Positions 18,215 through 27,330 of a DNA stretch of 64,000 nucleotides are shown here, one piece after another. The DNA comes from DASUNP01 sp035249305 (GTDB lineage Bacteria > Acidobacteriota > Blastocatellia > UBA7656), in NCBI GenBank assembly GCA_035249305.1, contig DATFGQ010000097.1, positions 143,691 through 207,690 on the forward strand, written 5' to 3'. Position 1 is the stretch's first letter; every line of letters starts with the position of its first letter. Below the pieces are notes generated by a model. It saw nothing but the letters and a program-made list of their open reading frames with translations, searched no databases and was not told the origin of the DNA. The position numbers were made by a program, and so were the translations under genes.

Positions 18215-18261
18215 TTGTCGGGCGCAATGGTAAGCGGTATGCTGAGGTGAGAGGTCAGGTC

Positions 18262-18549
18262 ATGGATTCAGATGAGCAGAACACGACGATCGAAGTTGAC
18301 CGGGATTCGGCCCACATTATTCAACTGCTCAAAGAGCGGGCGGCGGCGCAAGGGATTTCTCTCGATATGATACTCCGTCAGCTTACCTATGAAGTCCTCA
18401 ATGGTGCGGCAGAGAAACCTTTTTTTGAGACAGCGACTCGGGAAGAATGGTTGAAAGCCTTTAATGAATGGGTCGAAAGTCACGACCCTAATACTCCAGT
18501 TATTTTTGATGACAGCCGGGATGCGATCTACGGGGACGATGGTCGCTGA
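18262..18549 (+). CDS. Putative antitoxin of a VapBC-type pair
   Basis: A 95-residue acidic protein located immediately upstream of a PIN toxin and overlapping it by one base (TGATG). The middle holds a possible ribbon-helix-helix-like segment (IIQLLKERAAAQGISLDMILRQL), which would bind operator DNA, and an acidic C-terminus that would wrap the toxin. Assignment rests mainly on position. ATG 18262 is preferred over GTG 18247 because the intervening bases supply the AGAGG ribosome site. Confidence 0.7.
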   Translation: MDSDEQNTTIEVDRDSAHIIQLLKERAAAQGISLDMILRQLTYEVLNGAAEKPFFETATREEWLKAFNEWVESHDPNTPVIFDDSRDAIYGDDGR

Positions 18550-18998
18550 TGCTCTATCTGGCCGATACGAACATTCTGTTGCGACTGGCAGAGCCGCGAC
18601 ACCCGATGCACGCGGCTGCACAAGACGCGATCAATGTACTGGTGACAAACAATCATGGCGTTTGTGTCGTTCCACAGAACATTATTGAATTCCGTAGCGT
18701 CGCCACACGCCACGCTGACAAAAATGGTTTAGGATTCACTCACCAGGAGACGCTTGCCGAGGTAGAGAAAATCGAAAAGCTCTTTCTACTCATTCCCGAC
18801 ACGCCTGCAATCTACGGCGAATGGAAGCGCTTGGTCTTTGCTCACAGTGTTAGCGGCAGGCAGGTGCATGACGCCCGTATCGCAGTAGCGATGAACGTCC
18901 AAGGCATCACGCATCTGCTTACATTCAACAAGGACGATTTTAAGCGGTTCACAGGAATTGTTGCCGTTAGCCCTTTGGAACTCACTGCATCGCCGTGA
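18549..18998 (+). CDS. PIN domain ribonuclease toxin (VapC-like)
   Basis: A 149-residue PIN domain with acidic residues in the expected places: D6 in the start MLYLADTNILLRL, E47 in NIIEFRSV, D108 in VHDARIAVAM and D129/D130 in TFNKDDF. It would cleave RNA with Mg2+. It is translationally coupled to the upstream antitoxin candidate. Variant: the last acid is shifted to NKDDF, seen in several PIN subfamilies. Confidence 0.88.
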   Translation: MLYLADTNILLRLAEPRHPMHAAAQDAINVLVTNNHGVCVVPQNIIEFRSVATRHADKNGLGFTHQETLAEVEKIEKLFLLIPDTPAIYGEWKRLVFAHSVSGRQVHDARIAVAMNVQGITHLLTFNKDDFKRFTGIVAVSPLELTASP

Positions 18999-19038
18999 TC
19001 AGCGAAAGCCTTACAAATCTTAATTCCCCTCTTCTGGT

Positions 19039-20391
19039 TCAACCGGCGGCGCCCTCTGCGCGATTCGCGACTGGCCCGCCGGCAAGATGTTCCTTGATCT
19101 CTTCGTGAATCTCCTGGTGGGCCGTCTCCGACGCGACTAAGACCGATGCGGTGGTCACTATTGCCATCCCTAAAACATAGAGCGCCACCGGCCACGAGCT
19201 CCCCGTGCGTTTCAGAAGATAAGTCGCGACCAGCGGCGAGAGCCCTCCGGCCAGCACGGACGAGAGCTGGTAGCCGAGCGACGCGCCGGTGTAGCGGACG
19301 CGCGTGCCGAAAAGCTCTGAGAAAAAACTCGCCTGCGGCCCGTACATCGCCGCGTGCCCTATGACGATCGCCACGAAGACCGCTACCACCATCCATACTG
19401 TCTTCGTCGTGTCGACCAGCCAGAAAAATGGGAAGACGAAAAGCCCCGTGAAGATCGCCCCGAAAAGGTAGACAGGCCTGCGCCCCACGCGGTCCGACAG
19501 CCAGCCGTAAGCCGGGAGCGCGAAGAGATGGCCGATCGATGCGATCGCGATCGCCGTCAGCACCGCCGAGCTTGGAAACCCTATCCGCTCTTGCGTGGCG
19601 TACGTAAGAATGAACACGGTGTAGATGTAAAACGCGCCGTTGTCCGCCACCCGCGCGCCCATAGCTACTAACAGGTTCTTCGGGTGGTGACGGATGGCGT
19701 CGAGTAACGGCAATCGCGCCTCGATGCGCCGCTTTTTGATCTCGGCGAAGACGGGCGGCTCGACCACGGCCAGCCTTATGAATAGCCCTACGACTACTAG
19801 CAGGATGCTCAGAAGGAACGCTATGCGCCAGCCCCAGCTCAACAGCGCCTCTTCGGGCATTTTCGATATCTGCCCGAATATGACCGTCGAAAGCAGCAGC
19901 CCCGCCGGAACCCCTATCTGAGGCCAGCTCCCATAAAACCCGCGCAAATTCTTCGGCGCATGCTCTACGGCCATAAGCACCGCGCCGCCCCACTCGCCTC
20001 CCACGGCGAACCCCTGCGCGAGCCTGAGCACGATGAGCAGTATCGGCGCCCAGACCCCTATCTGGTTGTAAGTCGGGAGCATCCCTATCAAAGAGGTCGC
20101 GATCCCCATGATCAACAGCGTCAGTATGAGCATGCTCTTGCGGCCTACGCGGTCGCCGTAGTGGCCGCAGACTATTCCCCCGATGGGACGCGCCACGAAG
20201 CCGACCGCGTAGGTGCCGAACGACGCAAGGGTGCCCGTCAGCGGGTCGTAGTTCGGGAAGAAGAGGCGGTTGAAGATCAGCGCGCTCGCCGTCCCATAAA
20301 GAAAGAAGTCGTACCACTCGATGGTGGTGCCGACGAAGCTGGCGACGGCCACCCTGCGAATAGACGCGTTTGCGTGAGATGAGTCTTTCAA
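19039..20391 (-). CDS. MFS transporter, metabolite:H+ symporter (MHS) type
   Basis: A 450-residue transporter with about 12 membrane helices. It shows the MHS signatures VGTTIEWYDFFLYG near the start, GHYGDRVGRKSMLI between helices 2 and 3, and LRLAQGFAVGGEWGGA (helix 4 to 5). Such carriers import organic acids or zwitterions with protons; substrate unknown. The frame opens at a TTG (20391), with an AGAGAAT site; no ATG precedes the first helix, so the start is somewhat uncertain. It follows the alpha/beta hydrolase by 35 bp on the same strand and may share its transcript. Confidence 0.9.
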   Translation of the reverse strand: MKDSSHANASIRRVAVASFVGTTIEWYDFFLYGTASALIFNRLFFPNYDPLTGTLASFGTYAVGFVARPIGGIVCGHYGDRVGRKSMLILTLLIMGIATSLIGMLPTYNQIGVWAPILLIVLRLAQGFAVGGEWGGAVLMAVEHAPKNLRGFYGSWPQIGVPAGLLLSTVIFGQISKMPEEALLSWGWRIAFLLSILLVVVGLFIRLAVVEPPVFAEIKKRRIEARLPLLDAIRHHPKNLLVAMGARVADNGAFYIYTVFILTYATQERIGFPSSAVLTAIAIASIGHLFALPAYGWLSDRVGRRPVYLFGAIFTGLFVFPFFWLVDTTKTVWMVVAVFVAIVIGHAAMYGPQASFFSELFGTRVRYTGASLGYQLSSVLAGGLSPLVATYLLKRTGSSWPVALYVLGMAIVTTASVLVASETAHQEIHEEIKEHLAGGPVANRAEGAAG

Positions 20392-20425
20392 GTTTATTCT
20401 CTATAGCGGCCTTCTTAAGGCCGGG

Positions 20426-21427
20426 CTATTTTTTCAGATGCTCGTCGAACCACTCGATCGCGAGCTTGATCGCCTGGTCGCGCGATTCGCGATATATCCC
20501 ATAGTGCGGGATGTTGGGAATGACGACGTACTTCTTCTTCGTGCCGGGCATGCGGTCATGGGCGAGCTTCGCATTAAGATTATTGTCAAACAACTCTTCC
20601 TTCTCGGCTACGATGAAGAGCGCGGCCACGTCCTTGACCTTCGGCGCTTCCTCGTAGGGCACGTAATGAATCAGCTTATCGCGAATAGGCGCGCCCGTGA
20701 GATTGCCGATGACTCGCGCGCGAGGCTCGGGGTAGCCGATCTCGCCGCGCGCCCTCTGAGTCGCCTCCGTGTAAGTCATCTTCGTCTCCGCTTCGTTGGC
20801 AATCACGCGGCGCGAATCGAATGCGCCGACCTGGCTGACGATAGCCTTGACGCGGGGGTCGCGCGCCGCGATGTAAAACACATGACCCCCTGAATAGCTC
20901 GAACCGCGAAGCCCTATGCGGTTCTTATCGACCATAGGCTCGCCCACGGCCCAGCTAATGACGTTGAACCAGTCCGTAGTCTGCTCGACAGGGTCTATGT
21001 ATTCGCGAAGCTCTTCGACCTGCGCAGTGAAGCGGCGGCCGTCTCTCTTTTCAGGCGGCGCGGTAAGAACTATGCGCCCGTCGCTCTGGCCCCACCCGCG
21101 GTAATCGAACGTGATCACCATGTAACCGGCGTTCGCCAGATCGATGGCGTCGCGCCGAAAGTTGGCCGCCGTGCCGCCCCACCCGTGCGCCATAATCACC
21201 GTAGGCAGCGGCTTGCCCGCCAGCGGTTTGAGTGAGAAGAGCTCGGCCGTGAGCCGCACGCCTTCGCTCATAATATTCGCCGTGCGGAAATCGAGGTTGT
21301 CCGGCGCTTTGAAAGCCGGGGGCGTCGTCTGACGCGCGGGGTCGGGCGGGCGCGTCGGGGCGGTCTGCTGCGCGCGCGCTGCGTGAGCGGTCATTACCGC
21401 CATCATCACAACAACGAGCTTGATCAT
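20426..21427 (-). CDS. Secreted alpha/beta hydrolase
   Basis: A 333-residue protein with a signal peptide (MIKLVVVMMAVMTAHAARAQQ). The hydrolase fold shows the oxyanion loop MAHGWGG, the YRGWGQSDG turn and the nucleophile elbow GSSYSGG (Ser about 177); the acid and His lie in VAEKEELFD and NIPHYGI near the C-terminus. It belongs to the BAAT/X-Pro dipeptidyl-peptidase-like esterase class, substrate unknown. ATG 21427 is used rather than TTG 21442 because of the signal peptide and an AGAG site. Situated between amidohydrolase and MFS genes on the same strand. Confidence 0.85.
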   Translation of the reverse strand: MIKLVVVMMAVMTAHAARAQQTAPTRPPDPARQTTPPAFKAPDNLDFRTANIMSEGVRLTAELFSLKPLAGKPLPTVIMAHGWGGTAANFRRDAIDLANAGYMVITFDYRGWGQSDGRIVLTAPPEKRDGRRFTAQVEELREYIDPVEQTTDWFNVISWAVGEPMVDKNRIGLRGSSYSGGHVFYIAARDPRVKAIVSQVGAFDSRRVIANEAETKMTYTEATQRARGEIGYPEPRARVIGNLTGAPIRDKLIHYVPYEEAPKVKDVAALFIVAEKEELFDNNLNAKLAHDRMPGTKKKYVVIPNIPHYGIYRESRDQAIKLAIEWFDEHLKK

Positions 21428-21467
21428 AATTCTCTTATGCAAGATACACCTCCGTGGGTATTCGGTA

Positions 21468-22634
21468 TCAGTCCAGCCCTCGCCCCATCAGGTCTACGAA
21501 GTTGTCGTGGTAGAACCGCCGCCGCGCACGCTCCGAGACGTTCACTAGATTCTGCTCGAACCGCTTGATGGGGTTGCGCCCGCCTTCCACATGCGGGTAG
21601 TCGGAAGAGAAGAGGCAGACCTCTTCGCCCGCCTGCTCTATGACCCAGCCTACGTCTTCCGTAGGGTAAGGCGTGACGCGGACCTGGCGGCGCAGGTACT
21701 CCGAAGGGCGAAGCGACAGCTTGCGCAACCTCTCTTCGTGGCGGCCGAAGGCTTCGAGCGCCGAATCGATCTGTCGCATCAGACCGGGCAGCCACGTCGC
21801 GCCCTGCTCTATGACGCCGAACTTCAGACGCGGGAAGCGCTCCATCACGCCGTCGATGATCAGCGTGGCCAGGGTCTGGGCCGGCGGGCCGGGGATCGCC
21901 ATGTAGTCGACGGACCGGAAATTCTCGTCGCCGCCGTGAAAGTCTTTGACGGGAGGGAGGCCGTTCTCGAAATAATCGGGGCTCAACAGCCGGCCGCCGC
22001 CGCCTACGTGCATCACTACGGGGATGCCCGCCTCTTCGGCCTGCCGCCAGACAGGGTCGAGACGCACGTGGCTAGGCGAATGGCCCTTCGGGCATGCCGA
22101 CGGCGCCAGCAGAGCTTTCGCCCCGGCCTTGATCGCTTCGCCCGCGATGGCCCGCGCGCGCTCGAACTCCATCAAAGGCACGTAGCACGACGCCAGCAGC
22201 CTTCGATCGGCGGCGCAGAAATCGAGCATCGCGCGGTTGTGCGCCCGCGCCACGCCATACGTCAGCTCAACGTCGTCGCCGTGTTCCATCCGCACGAGGA
22301 ACGCGTTCCAGAAAGTGTTAAAGACCAACTGGCTTTTGAAGCCCAGCATGTCGAGCGCCCGCGACCGGTCCTCCTTGATGAACGAGCCGGTGGCGAGCCA
22401 GTTCTTGCGCGTCATAAGCTCCGCCTCGTCTCGGCGGCGGTAGTCGGGGTCGGCATGCTTGCGGCGGTAGACGGGGAACTCGTCGAGGCTGCGGTGTCGG
22501 CCTATCGCATGAAAGAAATACTGCGGGTCTATGCGGTCGCGTACGGCCGGGTCCGCGAAATCGTGCAGCATCTCCGGCGTTTCCATCAAGTGCGAATCGG
22601 CGTCGTGGACTACGAGCGCGCCTGCGTAACTCAT
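21468..22634 (-). CDS. Amidohydrolase family protein (PF04909-type, TIM barrel)
   Basis: A 388-residue metal-dependent hydrolase/decarboxylase. The N-terminal VVHDADSHLMETPEM provides the first metal ligand pair, the middle has MHVGGGG, and the C-terminal FSSDYPHVEGGRNP is the characteristic Asp-His motif of the 2-amino-3-carboxymuconate semialdehyde decarboxylase-like branch. It has no signal peptide. ATG 22634 is preceded by AGGAG at 7 nt; a longer form from 22685 lacks one. Its grouping with a hydrolase and an organic-acid-type MFS suggests a small catabolic operon. Confidence 0.88.
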   Translation of the reverse strand: MSYAGALVVHDADSHLMETPEMLHDFADPAVRDRIDPQYFFHAIGRHRSLDEFPVYRRKHADPDYRRRDEAELMTRKNWLATGSFIKEDRSRALDMLGFKSQLVFNTFWNAFLVRMEHGDDVELTYGVARAHNRAMLDFCAADRRLLASCYVPLMEFERARAIAGEAIKAGAKALLAPSACPKGHSPSHVRLDPVWRQAEEAGIPVVMHVGGGGRLLSPDYFENGLPPVKDFHGGDENFRSVDYMAIPGPPAQTLATLIIDGVMERFPRLKFGVIEQGATWLPGLMRQIDSALEAFGRHEERLRKLSLRPSEYLRRQVRVTPYPTEDVGWVIEQAGEEVCLFSSDYPHVEGGRNPIKRFEQNLVNVSERARRRFYHDNFVDLMGRGLD

Positions 22635-23063
22635 GATCAAGCTCCTGCGGGTTTTTCTGCTGAACCGGGAGAGCCAATCTATCACACGGAATCTTTAGAT
22701 GAAACCGAAGAAAGGGCTCAGTCCCTTCTAGAGATTGTTCTATTGCGAATCAAAATGCCGACAGAGTGTTTTCTTGTGTAACAGTGCTTACTTAGGCGCG
22801 GCATTGGCCGAGGCTCTGGGGTTAGAGATAAATACTACAGAATATCGGGAGTTTCCGGGGCCGAGCCTTTTTTGCCGGGAGTGGCATTCGCCTTGCTCTA
22901 CTCCCAGTTTACAGATTTTCTTGGCCCTAAGCTGAAACCAAAAACATAACGCTTAAACAGCGTGCCCGACAGGGCGCGAAGGTATTAGTCCGCCCGAGCG
23001 TATCGAGTGAGCGTCGGGCGAGGGCCAGCAACTTAAACCCAATTAATGAAGGAAGGATTTGAG
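22635..23063. other. 429-bp gap, no gene seen; one hairpin
   Basis: The gap lies between the divergent amidohydrolase start and the secreted protein at 23064. Short ORFs in it have no recognisable features. CGCCCGA (22991-22997) pairs with TCGGGCG (23014-23020) in a hairpin about 45 bp upstream of the next gene, which could affect its leader. GC is lower (about 48%) than in the genes. Confidence 0.4.
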
Positions 23064-24053
23064 ATGATAACCCTGAGAGAGAATTGTAAATCTGTTGTAC
23101 GTTTCGCCAGGCTCGCGGTTTCGACCGCTTGCCTGTTGCTGTTAATCACCGCTGCCGCGAACGCGCAGGCCCCCTGCACTCCGGTAGACATTACCCCTCC
23201 GACCGACCCGGCGCTGCTGGTATTTGAGGTCGAAGGCAAGATCACATCTTTTAACCGCACTAATCGCACCATAACCGTAAACGGCATGACTTTTGTCATC
23301 CCCTCGACGGTGCTCGTGGAGACGCGCAACCTTGACCTGACGGGCAACATCACTTTTGAAGCCCTGACGGACCCGACCGCCGAATCGCAGCGCAGCATCA
23401 TCGGCGGCACTGTCATCGCGTCGGGTGACATAACTTTCACTCCTGGGGGGACGGGATACTGCATGTCCTTTTCTGCGACAAGGGTATTCGTCGAGTTTGC
23501 AGAGAACGTGGTTGTCGGGCTGCTGTCGAACGTCGACGTGGCTGCCGGCGCGTTCCGCGCAAACGGCGCCACGATTCGCATGAACACGGACGCGAGGTTC
23601 CCGAAAGAGATAATCGATTTAGGGGGCAATCCTATCACCCTTAGCGATCTGGCTGGTTTCGAGGGTACGGACGTGACCGTAAACGGCTATTTCGACGCCA
23701 CACAAGGCGTAATGTTTGCCACGCTCGTGGAGTCGTCTGCCATCAAAGCGAAGCCTGGGGTCGACGGCGTCGCCATCACCCGCGCTGAACACAGGGCGGA
23801 TAACCGCGAGCTGCGCGTGGAGGGCACAAACACTCAGGGCTCTCAGGGCCAGTTCGCCGCGAGCGTTGACATATTCTCGGGCGGGGCGAACTCCTCGGGC
23901 ACCGACTGCGTGGGAACGCGGTTGGGCTCGGCCCCTGTAAGCACTGTTGACGGTTCGTGGTCATTCCGACAGCGCAACGTTGTTACCAACCCAGGCCAGG
24001 TCTGTGCGAAGTCTGCTCTGGGAGGCGTCGCGACGCGTGCCGTGACGAACTGA
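23064..24053 (+). CDS. Secreted beta-rich protein with DUF5666-like repeats
   Basis: A 329-residue exported protein: signal peptide with LAVSTACLLLLITAAANAQA, then two or three beta-rich repeats. FEVEGKITSFNRTNRTITVNG and FEGTDVTVNGYFDATQGVMFATLVE look like OB-like repeats of the DUF5666 type, and the C-terminal part reads as a small beta-sandwich. No catalytic motif. ATG 23064 follows AAGGAAGG; an earlier ATG at 23046 would include that site. A perfect terminator follows at 24080. Function unknown. Confidence 0.65.
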   Translation: MITLRENCKSVVRFARLAVSTACLLLLITAAANAQAPCTPVDITPPTDPALLVFEVEGKITSFNRTNRTITVNGMTFVIPSTVLVETRNLDLTGNITFEALTDPTAESQRSIIGGTVIASGDITFTPGGTGYCMSFSATRVFVEFAENVVVGLLSNVDVAAGAFRANGATIRMNTDARFPKEIIDLGGNPITLSDLAGFEGTDVTVNGYFDATQGVMFATLVESSAIKAKPGVDGVAITRAEHRADNRELRVEGTNTQGSQGQFAASVDIFSGGANSSGTDCVGTRLGSAPVSTVDGSWSFRQRNVVTNPGQVCAKSALGGVATRAVTN

Positions 24054-24079
24054 AGAACTGATTAACGTAGTCTCTAACC

Positions 24080-24122
24080 GGGCGATGGCATCTGTTAAAC
24101 GGACGCCATCGCCCGCTACTTT
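24080..24122 (+). terminator. Rho-independent terminator
   Basis: GGGCGATGGC (24080-24089) pairs perfectly with GCCATCGCCC (24105-24114), followed by gctacttttc. It ends the 23064-24053 transcript. Confidence 0.8.
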
Positions 24123-24169
24123 TCTCGGCCTAAAACGGTTGTGGGGTAAAAGCATGATGAAGCAAAACT

Positions 24170-24264
24170 GTAGGGGCGGGGCTTGTCCCCGCCCGGATCG
24201 TCCGAAGGACGATGACGTAATCGCGCTGACGCGCGATCCGGGCAGGGACAAGCCCCGCCCCTAC
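24170..24264. repeat. REP/MITE-like repeat with 31-bp inverted ends
   Basis: The ends (gtaggggcggggcttgtccc... and its reverse complement ending at 24264) match over 31 bp with one mismatch. The inside holds two smaller palindromes (cgtccgaaggacg and cgcgctgacgcgcg). The left end is shared with the repeat at 1156-1290, so this is a dispersed family. Confidence 0.8.
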
Positions 24265-24407
24265 AATATACCGCCAGTCTGCTTCATATTATCAATACTC
24301 CTTTTGGACACTAAGCCTAAAACGGCCCTATTGACTCGCCCGACGGAAGGATGATATTGGCTTATCTCGCAACGCAGAGCGGAAGCGCTATCATATTTGG
24401 AGGAGAG

Positions 24408-24929
24408 ATGAACGATCTCGTAACAACGCGCGAACTATTTGCCTACTCCGCCTGGGCCGACGCGCTCGTCTGGAGCGCGGTGCTCGGCGACGCGAACGCC
24501 TCGTCCGATGCGAGAGTTCGCGACTACCTCTTCCACACTCATCTGGTGCAGAACCTGTTCCTGAAGGTGTGGCGCGGTGATGCGCTCGAAGCTTTCCCGA
24601 AAGAGCCCCCGCCGCTGGCCTCGATCCTGGCCTTGGCCCAAAGCACCTACGGCGAGCTTACGCCGTTTCTCCGCGAGCTAGGCGAGCAGTCGCTCGGCGC
24701 GATCGTGAAGCTGCCGTGGGCGGGGATGATCACTAAGGGTATGGGAAAGGAGCCGGCCGCTTCGACCCTGGGCGAGACGATGCTTCAGGTGGTCAACCAC
24801 AGCACGTATCATCGGGGGCAAGTGAACTCGCGTTTGCGCGAGCTGGGAGGCACGCCGCCGTCGACCGATTACATTGCTTGGGTCTTGCTCGCCAAGCCTG
24901 AAGCGGCCTGGCCTGAGCGCGAGCCTTAG
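24408..24929 (+). CDS. DinB family protein
   Basis: A 173-residue four-helix-bundle protein with the DinB/YfiT metal triad: a His in the second helix (LFHTHLVQNLFLKVWRG) and the pair in VNHSTYHRGQVNSRLRELG, plus TTRELFAYSAWADALVW at the start. Family members are metal-dependent enzymes (for example thiol transferases) or damage-associated proteins. ATG 24408 follows GGAGGAG and was chosen over an upstream start at 24351. Convergent with the VWFA gene. Confidence 0.9.
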   Translation: MNDLVTTRELFAYSAWADALVWSAVLGDANASSDARVRDYLFHTHLVQNLFLKVWRGDALEAFPKEPPPLASILALAQSTYGELTPFLRELGEQSLGAIVKLPWAGMITKGMGKEPAASTLGETMLQVVNHSTYHRGQVNSRLRELGGTPPSTDYIAWVLLAKPEAAWPEREP

Positions 24930-24962
24930 AGCGCGCCAGCGGGCGCGGTTCAAACCGACGGC

Positions 24963-27170
24963 TCATTGCTTGATGACAAAAGAGGCCTCCTGGGTCACCC
25001 GCTTGCCCGCAACCATATCCCTGGATTCGATCGCCGCGGCGTACTTGCCGGCCGGGAGCCCGTCGAGGCTTATGAATTTCGCAACCGTCAGGTGCGGCAC
25101 AGGCTCCGACTGTCCCTCGGTAAGAAGATAATCTATAGGCTTGATAGCCGCCTTGCCATCTTTCATCAACGTCACGGTAACCTTCACCTTCGGCTTGCCC
25201 GTCTCGGGGCTCGCCGCCGCGTTATACACTTTGAAGAAGATTATCAAGTTATCCCCGGCGCGGAACTCACGGCTCGGCAGGGGGCGAATCAGCACCCCTT
25301 CATGACTCAACAGATCGCCCGCCCCGGCCAGAGCGACTGACACGGGCAGCTTCGGCGCTTGCTCTACGTGACGGCTCAGCACAAGCCCCGAGGTCGCAAA
25401 CTCAGTGTCGGCGGCCGGCAACGAGAGCTTCTCTTTTCTCGCGGCCATCTTCCCCGACTGCCTGTCTTTTATGATCAACTCGATGTCGTAGTCGCCCGCA
25501 GCCAGCTCAATATCCTGCCGGTAAAAGATGTTGTTGGTCAGAATTGATTTGTACTGCTCGGCCGTCAGCACTATGTTGAAATTGCCGCCCAGCCGGTTGA
25601 TGATCTTAGCGGGCGTCTCTCTGATTACGCCGAGCACTTCGAGCTGCAAGAGTTGTTTGTCGCCCTTCTGATCGAACTTCACCGCCTCGGGCGGCACCTC
25701 GATTGAGAGCGGCACTTTATAGCGGCCTTCCTCTACACGGAAGGGACTCAGCACAAGCGAGATGGGGAACGCGGGCCTTGCCTGCGCGGTCGCAAAGTTC
25801 GCCAGCAGTCTCTTGTCCTCGGCCGACAGAGGCACTATCTCATCGCCTGCCGTAGCGTGATAGCCCGGCCGCGAGGTCACGCGCGCGTCCGGTCTGCGGA
25901 CCTCAACCTTCACTTTGCGGAAGCTCCCGTCGAAGTTCTGGTCCGAGCTGTAATATGCCAGCGTGTAGCGCGACCGTATCTCCTGGTCTATTCGACTCAG
26001 CCCCTTCGCGATGTCATTGCTGCCCTTGATGAACTCCCCGCCCGTATCGACCGAGATTCGGTAGAGGTTGTCGTGTTCGCGGTTTATCCCTTCGTGCCGC
26101 GCGTTATCAAAGACGTTCTCGCCGCCCACCGCCCTGATGCGGTCTTCGCTGCTGCCCGACGCCGCGATCCCGCCGAAAGGCGAGCTGGGCACGAGGGCCC
26201 CGGACTGAGGCGCGCTCGCCGTCAGGCCGGCCGAGTCGATTATGTAGATCGCGACGTTCGCTCGATTCGCTATGTCGATGGTGCTTTGCACTTGCCAGTC
26301 GAGCGTCGCCGTCGTGACAACTCCCTGCGAGAATAGCACCAGCGTCTTCTTCCCAGGTATCGCGCGCTGCGCGTCGCAGATGGCCGCGAGCGCAGCCAGT
26401 ATGGGCCGCGCTGTTTGGAGACTCAACTGCCCCCGAAGCAGAGTAAATCGCTCAAGCGCACGCCTGGCCATCATAGCTCTGAGCTGCGCCTGCGGCTCCG
26501 TGCTCCCCGACAGGCCGCTCAGCTCGTTTTGCAGCTTTCCTATCTCACTCGCAATCTCATCGCGCTCAAGGTTCTTAGACGAGGTGGTCGAAGCATATGA
26601 CTTCTCGACGGCCGAGATGAGCTTCGACTTGTCGTGCGTGAACGGCTGTAGCAGTCGTAACCCGCCCGTCACGGCGAAGAGCGCGACCGTGTCTGTGTCG
26701 CCTACCTGCTCGCTGATGTATTTGATTAACCCCTTCCGCACATGCGCCATATCGGCCAGCCCCGTCGTGGTGCCGTCGACGACGAGCGAGATGATATTCA
26801 TTGGCGCGCCGCCTGACGAGATCGGTTCGCCTTGTGCGCCGGACGAAGGCGTTGACGATGGCGTTACGGTCTGCTTGTCTCTCACAAGAGGCGGCTCGAA
26901 GAACTCCACCCGCTGCCTGACACCATTCTCATAGACCGTAAAATCTTCGGCCACGAGGTCCGTGATGCTCCGCCCTTTCTTGTCCTTCACCGTTATGTCG
27001 ATAGTGACCAGATGCGCTTTCAGCCTTATGGCTTCGTCTTGCCCCTTCTGGTTCTCTTTGCCCTCCTGCGGTCGCGCTTTAGCCGCGCAGAGCGCTACGC
27101 AAATGATCAACAAGGCGCAGAATGGCGAGGCTGCCGCGCGGGTATAAAGAGAGGTTCTACGTCGTGACAT
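24963..27170 (-). CDS. Secreted VWFA-related protein (acidobacterial type)
   Basis: A 735-residue secreted protein. Signal peptide at 1-34; a domain that opens VTIDITVKDKKGRSITDL and EDFTVYENGVRQRVEFF (55-95), typical of the VWFA-related family described for Acidobacteria; then a vWA fold (about 125-410) whose metal site is degenerate (SLVVDGTTTGLADM instead of DxSxS) and KKTLVLFSQGV; then SRYTLAYYSSDQNFDGSFRKVKVEVRR. The last 250 residues are beta-rich, ending in TQEASFVIKQ. It likely binds surface or periplasmic partners. This is the best lineage clue in the window. Confidence 0.88.
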   Translation of the reverse strand: MSRRRTSLYTRAAASPFCALLIICVALCAAKARPQEGKENQKGQDEAIRLKAHLVTIDITVKDKKGRSITDLVAEDFTVYENGVRQRVEFFEPPLVRDKQTVTPSSTPSSGAQGEPISSGGAPMNIISLVVDGTTTGLADMAHVRKGLIKYISEQVGDTDTVALFAVTGGLRLLQPFTHDKSKLISAVEKSYASTTSSKNLERDEIASEIGKLQNELSGLSGSTEPQAQLRAMMARRALERFTLLRGQLSLQTARPILAALAAICDAQRAIPGKKTLVLFSQGVVTTATLDWQVQSTIDIANRANVAIYIIDSAGLTASAPQSGALVPSSPFGGIAASGSSEDRIRAVGGENVFDNARHEGINREHDNLYRISVDTGGEFIKGSNDIAKGLSRIDQEIRSRYTLAYYSSDQNFDGSFRKVKVEVRRPDARVTSRPGYHATAGDEIVPLSAEDKRLLANFATAQARPAFPISLVLSPFRVEEGRYKVPLSIEVPPEAVKFDQKGDKQLLQLEVLGVIRETPAKIINRLGGNFNIVLTAEQYKSILTNNIFYRQDIELAAGDYDIELIIKDRQSGKMAARKEKLSLPAADTEFATSGLVLSRHVEQAPKLPVSVALAGAGDLLSHEGVLIRPLPSREFRAGDNLIIFFKVYNAAASPETGKPKVKVTVTLMKDGKAAIKPIDYLLTEGQSEPVPHLTVAKFISLDGLPAGKYAAAIESRDMVAGKRVTQEASFVIKQ

Positions 27171-27330
27171 TCATCACCTCCTCACGAAAAGGCGTTCAAT
27201 GATTCAGATCGGGCTCTTAGTGTCATCGCTCATAATAGCAGTCTTAATAGCCCTTAACGAACATTGAAATCTCCGCCGGTTCGTGGCTAGATATACAGCC
27301 AGTAGTTCCCGGCTTATAACGAGGTGTTAA

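Noticed and set aside
18842..20317. 491-aa minus-strand ORF
   Set aside because: Out-of-frame reading across the MFS gene; Arg-rich with no membrane helices, while the 450-aa frame has a full MFS pattern.
21591..22781. 396-aa plus-strand ORF
   Set aside because: Antisense to the amidohydrolase gene, which has clear metal-binding motifs; composition artefact.
22735..22935. 66-aa ORF in the 22635-23063 gap
   Set aside because: No ribosome site, no family resemblance, and low-complexity start; treated as non-coding.
24963..27170. Part of a batA/batB-type vWA operon
   Set aside because: No MoxR AAA+ or DUF58 gene adjoins; its metal site is degenerate and its ends match the stand-alone acidobacterial VWFA-related family.
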